Source of the DNA: Acetobacteraceae bacterium
Lineage (GTDB): Bacteria; Pseudomonadota; Alphaproteobacteria; Acetobacterales; Acetobacteraceae
Length of the DNA stretch: 64,000 nucleotides
Assembly: GCA_027482245.1 (NCBI GenBank)
Contig: JAIXWG010000016.1
Location: 32,834-96,833, forward strand
Reading direction: 5' to 3'
Shown here piece after piece: positions 8,229 to 15,281 of this stretch (positions are counted from its first letter, which is position 1; each line of letters starts with the position of its first letter). The notes under the pieces are model-generated. The model was not told the origin of the DNA. It worked only from the letters and a program-made list of their open reading frames with translations, and did not search any database. The position numbers and the translations under genes are program-made.

Positions 8229-8384
8229 ATGCCTGACTGCCCCCCTGCCCCGCCAGCCCGCCCGCGCCGCGCCATGCCGCTTGCCGACCTGCGCGACGGT
8301 CCCCTCGCCCTCGCGCTGCGGGCGGTGCTGGTGATGGGCGCCACGGCGGCGGCGCTGGCGGCGCTCGGGCTGCTCCACCCGTGA
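8229..8384 (+). CDS. Small putative membrane protein (51 aa)
   Basis: ATG at 8229, TGA at 8382-8384. The N-terminus is Pro/Arg-rich and basic; the C-terminal half LALALRAVLVMGATAAALAA is a single hydrophobic helix, suggesting a one-pass membrane peptide. It sits directly after the AT-rich promoter-like DNA and its end overlaps the next small ORF. I recognise no family. In DNA this GC-rich a 51-codon open frame can be chance; support comes only from the hydrophobic helix and its position at the head of the sulfur locus. Confidence 0.3.
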   Translation: MPDCPPAPPARPRRAMPLADLRDGPLALALRAVLVMGATAAALAALGLLHP

Positions 8385-8395
8385 TGGAGGCGGCG

Positions 8396-8485
8396 ATGTG
8401 GGGCTGGCTGGCGGCCATCCTGCTGGCCGCCCCGCCGGTGCGGGCGGAGGAAGAGGCGCTGCTGGCCGCGACGGTGATCCTGTAG
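8396..8485 (+). CDS. Very small ORF with signal-peptide-like sequence (29 aa)
   Basis: ATG at 8396 preceded by GGAGG at the correct distance, TAG at 8483-8485. The product starts MWGWLAAILLAAPPVRAEEE, which looks like a complete signal peptide with a cleavage site after VRA, followed by only about ten residues. An alternative ATG at 8384 overlaps the preceding stop as TGATG. It could be a leader peptide, a tiny exported peptide or the remnant of a truncated gene. It ends about 50 bases before the YeeE-like gene. Confidence 0.3.
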   Translation: MWGWLAAILLAAPPVRAEEEALLAATVIL

Positions 8486-8537
8486 CGCCGGCGGGCCGCG
8501 CCCCCTATCTCGCGTCGCAACCGGAAGGGAATCGGGC

Positions 8538-9671
8538 GTGGCGAGGGTGGCGGCGGGTCTGCTGGTGGTGGGTGGCGCGGCCTGGCTGGACGGTGGCTTC
8601 TGGCTGCTGGGCGCGGCGCTGGGCTTCGTGCTGTTCCAGGCGAGCTTCGGCTTCGCCGGCGCCTTCCGGCGGCTGCTGGCGGAAGGCCGCGGCGCGGGGC
8701 TGCGCGCGCAGATGGTGCTGCTGGCGGTGGCGACGGCGCTGATGCTGCCGGCGATCGAGGCCGGCAGCCTGGCGGGCGCGCCGGTGCGGGGCTTCGTCTT
8801 CCCGGTCGGCGTCGCCCTGCTGGTCGGCGCCTTCCTCTTCGGCATCGGCATGCAGATCGGCGGCGGCTGCGCCTCCGGCACGCTCTACACGGCGGCGGGC
8901 GGAGGCGCGCGGATGTGGATCACGCTGGCGGCCTTCATCGCCGGCGCCACGCTGGCGGCCTGGCAGTTCGAGGCCTGGGCGGATTGGCCGGGGATCGGCG
9001 CGGTGTCGCTGCCGGGCCTGCTCGGGCTCTGGCCGGCGGTGGCGCTCAGCCTCGCGGTCTTCGCGCTGGTCTGGGCGGCGTCGCGCGCCGTGGAGAAAGC
9101 ACGGCATGGCGCGGTGGAACACATGGGCTGGCGGCCAGACGCGCCCTTCCCGGCGGTGCTGTGGCGCGGCCCGTGGCCGATGGCCTGGGGGGCTGTGGGC
9201 CTGGCCCTGCTGTCGGTGGCGACGCTCTGGCTGGCCGGGCGGCCCTGGGCCATCACCGCGGCTTTTCCTCTGTGGGGTTCCAAGATCGTCGAAGGGCTGG
9301 GCTGGGACGATCCGGCCTTCTGGCCCTTCTGGGAGGACCCGACCCGGACGGAGGCGCTGCTGCGGCCGTGGCTCGCGGACCGGACCACGGTGATGGACCT
9401 CGGCCTGATGGCGGGCGCCTTCCTGGCGGCGGCGATGGCGGGGCGGGCGGGGGGCTGGCGCTGGCCGCGCCTCGGGGAGGCCATTGCCTCCGTCCTGGGT
9501 GGGCTGCTGCTGGGGGTGGGGGCGGTGTTGGCCTCGGGCTGCAACATCAGCGCCTATCTCGGCGGCATCGCCTCCGGCAGCCTGCATGGCTGGGTCTGGA
9601 TCGTCCCGGCGCTGCTGGGGAATGCGGTGGGGCTGCGGCTGCGGCCGGTCTTCGGACTGGCGCGTGCGTGA
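8538..9671 (+). CDS. YeeE/YedE family sulfur-compound transporter
   Basis: 377-residue polytopic inner-membrane protein made of two homologous halves. Each half carries the family's conserved Cys motif: IGGGCASGT in the first and ASGCNISA in the second. In the thiosulfate transporter TsuA (YeeE) such Cys residues line the path for thiosulfate uptake. The gene lies immediately before a flavocytochrome c/soxYZ set, so import of thiosulfate or another reduced sulfur species is the likely role. GTG start at 8538 behind GGAAGGGA. A central loop with no clear membrane segment (about residues 255-295) separates the halves. Confidence 0.85.
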   Translation: MARVAAGLLVVGGAAWLDGGFWLLGAALGFVLFQASFGFAGAFRRLLAEGRGAGLRAQMVLLAVATALMLPAIEAGSLAGAPVRGFVFPVGVALLVGAFLFGIGMQIGGGCASGTLYTAAGGGARMWITLAAFIAGATLAAWQFEAWADWPGIGAVSLPGLLGLWPAVALSLAVFALVWAASRAVEKARHGAVEHMGWRPDAPFPAVLWRGPWPMAWGAVGLALLSVATLWLAGRPWAITAAFPLWGSKIVEGLGWDDPAFWPFWEDPTRTEALLRPWLADRTTVMDLGLMAGAFLAAAMAGRAGGWRWPRLGEAIASVLGGLLLGVGAVLASGCNISAYLGGIASGSLHGWVWIVPALLGNAVGLRLRPVFGLARA

Positions 9672-9681
9672 TTCGCGGTAT

Positions 9682-9711
9682 TTGACATCATCAATTCGTG
9701 CATTGTAGCAA
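9682..9711 (+). promoter_or_regulatory. Candidate sigma-70-like promoter for the fcc-sox genes
   Basis: A perfect -35 hexamer TTGACA at 9682-9687, an 18-base AT-rich spacer and a partial -10 TAGCAA at 9706-9711, lying 40-70 bases before the cytochrome c start. It follows the YeeE stop at once, so the downstream four genes may have their own transcript. The -10 matches the consensus at only three positions. Confidence 0.4.
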
Positions 9712-9714
9712 CAC

Positions 9715-9743
9715 CCCCGGAACGACGCCCAATGTCGCCGGGG
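9715..9743 (+). promoter_or_regulatory. Hairpin in the 5' leader covering the Shine-Dalgarno of the cytochrome c gene
   Basis: CCCCGG (9715-9720) and CGAC (9723-9726) pair with GTCG (9734-9737) and CCGGGG (9738-9743), giving a ten-base-pair stem with two unpaired A. The 3' arm supplies most of the GGGGAA ribosome-binding site (9740-9745) of the ATG at 9752. The same symmetry in DNA could instead be a repressor operator just downstream of the candidate promoter. Confidence 0.45.
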
Positions 9744-9751
9744 AACGAACG

Positions 9752-10045
9752 ATGATGCGCATGACACTCCTTGCCGCCGCGCTGGCGGCCGGGTTGCCGC
9801 TGGGCGGGGCCCGCGCCCAGGCACCGCTGGTGGCGGAAGGCTGCATCGGCTGCCACGGCCCGAATGGCGCGGGGGCGGGGGGCGTGCCGACGCTCGCGGG
9901 GCGGGACCGGGCGGAGCTCATCGCGCTGATGGCCGCCTTCCGCGCCAATGAGCGGCCCGCGACCATCATGGGCCGCGTCGCCCGCGGCTATACGGAGGCC
10001 GAGATCGCCGCCGCCGCCGACCATTTCGCCCGCCTGCCGCGCTGA
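9752..10045 (+). CDS. Periplasmic monoheme cytochrome c (flavocytochrome c / SoxE-type subunit)
   Basis: 97 residues with a signal peptide (MMRMTLLAAALAAGLPLGG, cut after RAQ) and one heme motif CIGCH, with a Met in TIMGRVARG as the likely sixth ligand. The small class-I cytochrome fold and its position 11 bases before an FccB-like flavoprotein identify it as the electron-accepting subunit of a sulfide dehydrogenase (FccA/SoxE). The frame is open to 9698 but the ATG at 9752 has GGGGAA and starts the signal peptide. It should pass electrons from the flavin to the respiratory chain. Confidence 0.8.
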   Translation: MMRMTLLAAALAAGLPLGGARAQAPLVAEGCIGCHGPNGAGAGGVPTLAGRDRAELIALMAAFRANERPATIMGRVARGYTEAEIAAAADHFARLPR

Positions 10046-10056
10046 GGAGCCGCACC

Positions 10057-11328
10057 ATGACCCTCTCCCGCCGCGCCTTGCTGGGCGCCGCCGCGCTGCT
10101 AGCGACCCCGTCCCTCTCCCGCGCCCAGGGCCAGGCCCGGCTGCTCGTGGTCGGCGGCGGCTTCGGGGGCGCTTCCGCCGCCGCCTTCGCCCGCCGCCGC
10201 TACCCGGAGATCGCGGTGACGCTGGTGGAGCCGAAGACGCGCTTCGTCACCTGCCCCTATGGCAACCTCGTCATCGGCGGCGTGCGCCAGATGAGTGACA
10301 TCACCCATGGCTATGACGGGCTGCGCGCGAAGGGCGTGCGCGTGGTGCATGACTGGGCCACGGGCATCGACGCCACCGCGAAGCGCGTCCGGCTGCAGGG
10401 GGGCGAAACGCTGGAGTATGACCGGCTGATCCTCTCCCCCGGCATCGCGCTGCGCTGGGGCGCGATCGAGGGCTATGACGAGGCCGCATCCGAGCGCCTG
10501 CCCCATGGCTGGGTGCCCGGCGACGGCGCCCAGACAATGCTGCTGCGCCGGCAACTCGAGCAAATGCCGGATGGCGGCGTGGTCGGCCTCGCCATCCCGG
10601 GCAACCCCTTCCGCTGCCCGCCCGGCCCCTATGAGCGCATCAGCATGATCGCGGGCTACCTGAAGCGCCACAAGCCACGGTCGAAGATCCTGGCGCTGGA
10701 TGCGAAGGACGCCTTCAGCAAGCAGGGGCTGTTCCAGGATGGGTGGAACGCCCTCTACCCCGGCATGATCGAATGGGTGCCGGCCAACCGCGACGGCCGC
10801 GTGACGCGCGTGGATGCGGCGGAGCGGGTGCTGGAGACGGAGTTCGGGACGCGCCACAAGGTGGACGTCGCCAACGTCATCCCGCCCCAGGCAGCGGCGC
10901 GCATCGCGGCCGAGGCCGGGCTGACCGATGCCTCCGGCTGGGTGCCGGTGAACCCAGTGACCTTCGAAAGCCGCGCGGCGCCGGGCATCCATGTGGTCGG
11001 CGATGCCAACATCCCCGGCCCCATGCCGAAATCCGGCTACATCGCGAACAGCACGGCCAAGCAGGCGGTGGCGAGCGCGGTGGCGTCCCTGCGGGGGGAG
11101 GCGCCTCCCCAGGCCCTTTACTACAACACCTGCTACAGCCATGTGGGCGAGGATTACGGGATCTCCATCGTTGGCCTCTTCCGCCCCAATGCGGAGGGGA
11201 CGGCGATCGTGGAGGTGCCGAATTCCGGCGGCGTCTCCCCCCGCGGCGACCTGCCGGAGCAGCGGCGGCTGGAGGCGACCTATGCCGACAGCTGGTATGA
11301 CAGCATCACGAAGGACATGTTCGGCTGA
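10057..11328 (+). CDS. fccB: Flavocytochrome c sulfide dehydrogenase flavoprotein subunit (FccB/SoxF)
   Basis: 423 residues, the usual FccB length. Tat signal SRRALLGAAALLA, then the FAD-binding motif VVGGGFGG (about 32-38). Both redox-active Cys of the FccB/SQR disulfide are visible: C66 in RFVTCPYGN and C187 in NPFRCPPGPYE. The motif GDANIPGPMPKSGY binds FAD near the C-terminal part. It oxidises sulfide to sulfur or polysulfide in the periplasm and hands electrons to the cytochrome encoded just upstream. Its stop touches the soxY start (ATG at 11328), so the four genes are one transcription unit. Confidence 0.9.
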   Translation: MTLSRRALLGAAALLATPSLSRAQGQARLLVVGGGFGGASAAAFARRRYPEIAVTLVEPKTRFVTCPYGNLVIGGVRQMSDITHGYDGLRAKGVRVVHDWATGIDATAKRVRLQGGETLEYDRLILSPGIALRWGAIEGYDEAASERLPHGWVPGDGAQTMLLRRQLEQMPDGGVVGLAIPGNPFRCPPGPYERISMIAGYLKRHKPRSKILALDAKDAFSKQGLFQDGWNALYPGMIEWVPANRDGRVTRVDAAERVLETEFGTRHKVDVANVIPPQAAARIAAEAGLTDASGWVPVNPVTFESRAAPGIHVVGDANIPGPMPKSGYIANSTAKQAVASAVASLRGEAPPQALYYNTCYSHVGEDYGISIVGLFRPNAEGTAIVEVPNSGGVSPRGDLPEQRRLEATYADSWYDSITKDMFG

Positions 11329-11765
11329 TGGCCCCTGCCCTGTCTCGCCGCGCCACGCTCGGCCTGCTGCTGCTGGCCCTGCCCGGCGCCGCCCTGGCGC
11401 AGGAGGAAGCGGTGGCCGCCGCGATCCGGGAGCAGGTGGGCGACACGCCGGCGACCGAGGGCGGCATCATGCTCCGCGCGCCGGCCGTGGCCGAGAATGG
11501 CGGCCAGGTGCCGGTGACGGTGCTGGTGGACAGCCCGCAGACGGCGGAATCCCACGTCACCGCCATCCATGTCTTCGCCACCCGCAACCCGACGCCCGGC
11601 ATCGCGAGCTTCCGCCTGACGCCGCTGATGGCGCGGGCGGAGGTGCAGACGCGCATCCGGGTGGCGGAGGACCAGCGCATCATCGCGGTGGCGCAGATGA
11701 GCGACGGCACGGTGCGCCGCACCGCGGCCGAGCTTCGCGTGACCACCGGGGGGTGCCTGTCGTGA
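11328..11765 (+). CDS. soxY: Sulfur carrier protein SoxY
   Basis: 145 residues with a Tat-type signal SRRATLGLLLLALPG. SoxY carries sulfur intermediates on a Cys in a flexible C-terminal GGCGG tail; here the tail reads GGCLS, so the carrier Cys (143) is kept but the two final Gly are replaced by Leu-Ser. The middle (MLRAPAVAENGGQVPVTV, DSPQT, ATRNPTPGIASF) is typical for the family. It pairs with SoxZ, whose GTG overlaps this stop. No soxA, soxX, soxB or soxCD is present in the window, so it may work with FccAB in a reduced pathway. Confidence 0.88.
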   Translation: MAPALSRRATLGLLLLALPGAALAQEEAVAAAIREQVGDTPATEGGIMLRAPAVAENGGQVPVTVLVDSPQTAESHVTAIHVFATRNPTPGIASFRLTPLMARAEVQTRIRVAEDQRIIAVAQMSDGTVRRTAAELRVTTGGCLS

Positions 11766-12085
11766 CGCTGGCCAGCCCCCGCATCCGCGTCCCCCGCAGC
11801 GCCCGGCCGGGCGAGGCGGTCGAGATTCGCGCCCTGATGGAACACCCGATGGAAACCGGGCTGCGCCAGGAAGGCGGCCGCCCGGCACCGCGGGACATGT
11901 TGCAAAGGCTGGTGGTTTCCGTGAACGGGGCGCTGGCCTTCCAGGCGGAATTCCGCAACGGGACCTCGGCCAACCCCTACCACGTCTTCTTCCTGCGTCT
12001 GGACCGGACCAGCGAGCTGGTCTTCACCTGGACCGACGAGCAGGGGCGGAGTGCGAGGGCCCAGGCGCGGGTGACGGTTGCCTGA
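11762..12085 (+). CDS. soxZ: SoxZ, partner of the SoxY sulfur carrier
   Basis: 107 residues, full length, no signal peptide; SoxZ is exported in complex with SoxY. Family motifs are ALMEHPMETG, NPYHVFFLRL and FTWTDEQG. The GTG at 11762 overlaps the soxY stop (GTGA), which argues for coupled translation of the heterodimer. A rho-independent-type terminator follows three bases after the stop, ending the sulfur operon. Confidence 0.92.
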   Translation: MTLASPRIRVPRSARPGEAVEIRALMEHPMETGLRQEGGRPAPRDMLQRLVVSVNGALAFQAEFRNGTSANPYHVFFLRLDRTSELVFTWTDEQGRSARAQARVTVA

Positions 12086-12087
12086 AT

Positions 12088-12108
12088 CCGGCCCGCGAGG
12101 CCGGTTTT
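12088..12108 (+). terminator. Intrinsic terminator after soxZ
   Basis: CCGGCC (12088-12093), loop CGCGA, GGCCGG (12099-12104), then TTTT. A perfect six-pair GC stem followed by a T tract three bases after the soxZ stop; it closes the yeeE-fcc-soxYZ unit. Confidence 0.7.
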
Positions 12109-12120
12109 CCGCGCCAAGCC

Positions 12121-12149
12121 TTGCGTTGGCGCGCCCCCTGCGCTAGGCG
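12121..12149 (+). promoter_or_regulatory. Candidate promoter for rplY
   Basis: TTGCGT at 12121-12126, a spacer of exactly 17 bases and TAGGCG at 12144-12149. This is a plausible alphaproteobacterial sigma-70-type pair about 60 bases before the L25 ATG and just after the soxZ terminator. The -10 match is weak. Confidence 0.35.
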
Positions 12150-12206
12150 TCGCCCCGCGTCGGCACCCCTGGAGGCCGGCGCTTTTCTTTTCAAAGGAGC
12201 CTGGCA

Positions 12207-12902
12207 ATGGTCCAGACTGTTCGGATCGAGGCTGTGGCGCGCGAGCACGCAGGTAAGGGGGCAGCACGCGCGACCCGCCGTTCGGGGCTTGTCCCCGGTG
12301 TCGTCTATGGCGCCAAGCAGGAAGCGACCCTCGTGTCGCTGGACCCGCGCGACGTCATGAAGGAACTGACCAAGGGTGGCTGGCAGTCGCACCTCTATGA
12401 GGTTGCGGTGAAGGACGGCCCGACGGAGCGCACGATCATGCGCGACGTGCAGTTCGACCCGGTGACCGACCGCCCCGTCCACGTCGATTTCCAGCGCGTC
12501 GCCCCCGGTGCGCGCATCCGCGTCCGCGTCCCCGTGACCTTCCTGCACGAGGATGTGGCCCCCGGCATCAAGGCCGGCGGCGTGCTGAACGTGGTGCGGC
12601 GCGAGATCGAGGTGATGGCCGAGATCGACAAGGTGCCGGACAGCTTCCAGATCGACCTGGCCGCCGCCAAGGTGGGCGAGAGCCTGCGCTGGTCCGCGAT
12701 CAAGGACAATTTCGGCGCCCGCCCGGTGATCGTCGGCCGCGACTTCGTCGTGGCGACCGTCGCCGCGCCGACGACCGATGAGAGCCTGACGCCCGTCGTC
12801 GCCGCGCCGGCGCCGGACCCCAAGGCCAAGGGCGGCAAGGGTGGCAAGGCCGCCCCCGCCAAGGCTGCCGCGGCCCCGGCCGCGCCCGCCAAGAAGAAGT
12901 AA
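12207..12902 (+). CDS. rplY: 50S ribosomal protein L25/Ctc, long form
   Basis: 231 residues. The N-terminal L25 domain (residues 1 to about 95; VRIEAVAREHAGKGAARATR, then GLVPGVVYG) binds 5S rRNA. It is followed by the TL5/Ctc-type C-terminal beta domain (FLHEDVAPGIKAGGVLN, REIEVMAEIDKVP) found in the long bacterial form. The last 50 residues are a low-complexity Lys/Ala/Pro/Gly tail typical of alphaproteobacteria. Strong AAAGGAG ribosome-binding site. The next gene is pth, the order seen in many alphaproteobacteria (rplY-pth-ychF). Confidence 0.95.
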   Translation: MVQTVRIEAVAREHAGKGAARATRRSGLVPGVVYGAKQEATLVSLDPRDVMKELTKGGWQSHLYEVAVKDGPTERTIMRDVQFDPVTDRPVHVDFQRVAPGARIRVRVPVTFLHEDVAPGIKAGGVLNVVRREIEVMAEIDKVPDSFQIDLAAAKVGESLRWSAIKDNFGARPVIVGRDFVVATVAAPTTDESLTPVVAAPAPDPKAKGGKGGKAAPAKAAAAPAAPAKKK

Positions 12903-12909
12903 GGTACTG

Positions 12910-12942
12910 CCGGCGCCGGCCCCTCGGGGTGCGGCGCCGGCC
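12910..12942 (+). promoter_or_regulatory. Strong stem-loop between rplY and pth
   Basis: GCCGGCGCC (12910-12918) pairs perfectly with GGCGCCGGC (12934-12942). There is no T tract, so it is more likely an mRNA processing or stabilising hairpin, or an attenuating structure, than a full terminator. Confidence 0.4.
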
Positions 12943-13013
12943 CCCATCATCGATGGCCTGGACCGGGCTGCGCGGCACTGCCGCCCGGCACCGGCATGGC
13001 TGCGGAGGATGTC

Positions 13014-13595
13014 GTGGCGCTGTTGTGGGTTGGCCTCGGGAATCCGGGGCAGGAACACGCGAAGCAGCGCCACAACATCGGCTTCATGGCGATGGACGCC
13101 ATCGCGCGGCGCCACGGCTTCTCCAGCTGGCGCAAGCGCTTCAAGGGCCAGGTGGCCGAGGGCAGCATCGGCGGCACCAAGGTGCTGGCGCTCAAGCCCG
13201 AGACCTTCATGAACGCCAGCGGCGATTCCGTGCAGCAGGCCGCGGCCTTCCTCAAGCTGTCCCCCGCCGATGTCTGGGCCTTCCATGACGAACTCGACCT
13301 GGCGCCGGGCAAGGTGCGGGTGAAGAAGGGCGGCGGCGCCGCCGGCCATAACGGCCTGCGGGACATGCAGCGCGCCTTCGGCAGCCCGGATTTCTGGCGC
13401 GTGCGGCTTGGCATCGGGCATCCCGGCCACAAGGACCGCGTGCATGGCCATGTGCTCGGCAATTTCGCCAAGGTCGATACCTGGGTGGAGCCGCTGCTGG
13501 ACGCCGTGGCGGATGCCGCGCCGCTGCTGGCCGGCGGCAAGGCCGAGGAATTCATGACGCGCGTGGCGCTTCTGACGCAGCAGGGAACGGCGTGA
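13014..13595 (+). CDS. pth: Peptidyl-tRNA hydrolase
   Basis: 193 residues, normal Pth length; releases peptides from prematurely dissociated peptidyl-tRNA in the cytoplasm. Signature motifs: WVGLGNPGQEHAKQRHNIGF with the catalytic His, KPETFMNASG, FHDELDLAPGKVRVKKGGGAAGHNGL, and GIGHPGHKDRVHGHVLG. I chose the GTG at 13014 because GGAGG lies 5 bases upstream and the protein then begins MALLWVGLGNPG like other Pth. The ATG at 12996 would add six residues without a ribosome-binding site. Confidence 0.95.
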   Translation: MALLWVGLGNPGQEHAKQRHNIGFMAMDAIARRHGFSSWRKRFKGQVAEGSIGGTKVLALKPETFMNASGDSVQQAAAFLKLSPADVWAFHDELDLAPGKVRVKKGGGAAGHNGLRDMQRAFGSPDFWRVRLGIGHPGHKDRVHGHVLGNFAKVDTWVEPLLDAVADAAPLLAGGKAEEFMTRVALLTQQGTA

Positions 13596-14065
13596 TGGAA
13601 AACGACGAGGGCATGTTCGGCGGCGATTTCGGCGGCCCGGGGCCGGAGGATTTCGCCAATGGCGCCGCGGCGCTGGCCGCCGGGCTGATCCGGGAAGCGC
13701 AGGCGCTGGCCGGCGCCGCCGCCGCGCTGCGCGCCACCGGCAACCCGAACCCGCCCGGCGTGGCGGCGGCGGAGCCGATCTCCGACGTCCGGCGCCTGCG
13801 CATGGTGCTGCACACGGCGGGGGAGGCCGCGCTGCGCGCCGCCCTCGCGCTGGATGCGGCTGCCCTGCTGGCGGAGAATCGCAGCCCGCAGGAACACGCC
13901 ATCCGCATCGCCGATGCCGCCAAGCGCGTCGGCCTGCCGCCGGCGACGCTGGCGCCGCTGCTGCGCTCCGCGGCGCTCGACTTCCGCACCGACGACGCGG
14001 CGGCGCGCATCGCCGCCTCCACCCTGGCAGCCGATCTCTGCGCGCTGCTCGCTCAGGAAGGCTGA
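13595..14065 (+). CDS. Hypothetical Ala-rich helical protein between pth and ychF
   Basis: 156 residues. A short Gly/Asp/Glu N-terminus (MENDEGMFGGDFGG) is followed by long Ala-rich helices and the more conserved-looking IADAAKRVGLPPATLAPLL. No membrane segment, signal peptide or Cys. The ATG overlaps the pth stop as TGATG, and ychF starts 6 bases after its stop, so it is translated between two housekeeping genes and probably expressed with them. I do not recognise the family. Confidence 0.7.
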   Translation: MENDEGMFGGDFGGPGPEDFANGAAALAAGLIREAQALAGAAAALRATGNPNPPGVAAAEPISDVRRLRMVLHTAGEAALRAALALDAAALLAENRSPQEHAIRIADAAKRVGLPPATLAPLLRSAALDFRTDDAAARIAASTLAADLCALLAQEG

Positions 14066-14071
14066 TCTCCC

Positions 14072-15166
14072 ATGGGTTTCAACTGCGGCATCGTCGGCCT
14101 GCCGAATGTCGGCAAGTCCACCCTGTTCAACGCGCTGACGGCCACCGCCAGCGCCCAGGCCGCGAATTATCCCTTCTGCACGATCGAGCCGAATGTGGGC
14201 CGCGTGGCCGTGCCGGATCCGCGGCTCGGCGTGCTGGCGAAGATCGGCAAGTCGCAGAAGATCGTGCCGACCAGCCTGGAATTCGTGGACATCGCCGGCC
14301 TGGTGCGCGGCGCCTCCAAGGGCGAGGGGCTGGGCAACCAGTTCCTGGCCAACATCCGGGAGGTGGATGCGATCGTCCATGTGCTGCGCTGCTTCGAGGA
14401 TGACGACATCACCCATGTCGAGGGCAGCGTCGATCCGGTCCGCGACGCGGAGACGGTCGAGACGGAGCTGATGCTGGCCGACCTCGACAGCCTGGAGAAG
14501 CGGAGCATCGGGCTGCAGAAGCGCGCCCGTGGCGGGGACAAGGAAGCGGGCGCGCAGCTGGCGCTGATCGAGCCGATCCTGGCCGCGCTGCAGGCCGGGC
14601 GTTCCGCCCGCACGGCGATCCCGAAGGGGGAGGAGGAGGCGGTGCGTCGCCTCCAGCTCATGACCTCCAAGCCCGTGCTCTATGTCTGCAACGTCGAGGA
14701 GGCTTCCGCCGCCACCGGCAATGCCTTCAGCGCGCGGGTGTTCGAGATGGCGAAGGCGCAGGGGGCCAAGGCCGTCATCGTCTCCGCCGCCATCGAGGCG
14801 GAGATCAGCCAGATGGCCGATGCGGACCGGGCGGAGTTTCTCGAGTCGCTCGGCCTGGCCGATAGCGGGCTCGATCGCATCATCCGCGCGGGCTACGAGC
14901 TGCTGGGCCTGATCACCTATTTCACGGTGGGACCGAAGGAGACGCGGGCCTGGACGATCGTGCGCGGCACCAAGGCGCCGGGCGCGGCGGGCGTGATCCA
15001 TGGCGATTTCGAGCGCGGCTTCATCGCCTCCGAGACCACGGCCTATGACGACTATGTTGCGCTGGGTGGCGAGCAGGGCGCCAAGGAAGCCGGCAAGATG
15101 CGCGTCGAGGGCAAGGAATACGTCGTGAAGGACGGCGACGTGTTGCTGTTCCGGTTCAACGTCTGA
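14072..15166 (+). CDS. ychF: Redox-regulated ATPase YchF
   Basis: 364 residues, the standard size. N-terminal P-loop GLPNVGKSTLFNALT (about 8-22), the G3-region DIAGLVRGASKGEGLGNQ, and CNVEE in place of NKxD at G4, the substitution that makes YchF prefer ATP over GTP. The C-terminal TGS-like domain ends KDGDVLLFRFNV, a family hallmark. It binds ribosomes and is involved in stress and redox responses. It follows the unknown protein by six bases. Confidence 0.96.
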   Translation: MGFNCGIVGLPNVGKSTLFNALTATASAQAANYPFCTIEPNVGRVAVPDPRLGVLAKIGKSQKIVPTSLEFVDIAGLVRGASKGEGLGNQFLANIREVDAIVHVLRCFEDDDITHVEGSVDPVRDAETVETELMLADLDSLEKRSIGLQKRARGGDKEAGAQLALIEPILAALQAGRSARTAIPKGEEEAVRRLQLMTSKPVLYVCNVEEASAATGNAFSARVFEMAKAQGAKAVIVSAAIEAEISQMADADRAEFLESLGLADSGLDRIIRAGYELLGLITYFTVGPKETRAWTIVRGTKAPGAAGVIHGDFERGFIASETTAYDDYVALGGEQGAKEAGKMRVEGKEYVVKDGDVLLFRFNV

Positions 15167-15180
15167 GCGCGCAGCGCAGA

Positions 15181-15270
15181 CCCCCACCCCGACCCTCCCC
15201 CGCAAGCGCGGGGGAGGGAGAGTCCGACGTCCCCTCCCCCGCGCTTGCGGGGGAGGGTTAGGGTGGGGGT
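15181..15270. terminator. Paired inverted copies of a GC-rich intergenic repeat between convergent genes
   Basis: Copy A (15181-15221) contains the hairpin CCCTCCCCCGC/GCGGGGGAGGG (15193-15203 and 15208-15218, loop AAGC). Copy B (15231-15270) is nearly its reverse complement, so the whole block can fold into one long cruciform. It fills the gap between the 3' ends of ychF and the M3 peptidase gene and probably terminates both. The same element recurs at 25438-25478. Confidence 0.6.
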
Positions 15271-15281
15271 AGCGGCCGCCC

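Noticed and set aside
12910..12942. Terminator after rplY
   Set aside because: Stem is strong but no T run follows, so I list it only as a stem-loop and not as an intrinsic terminator.
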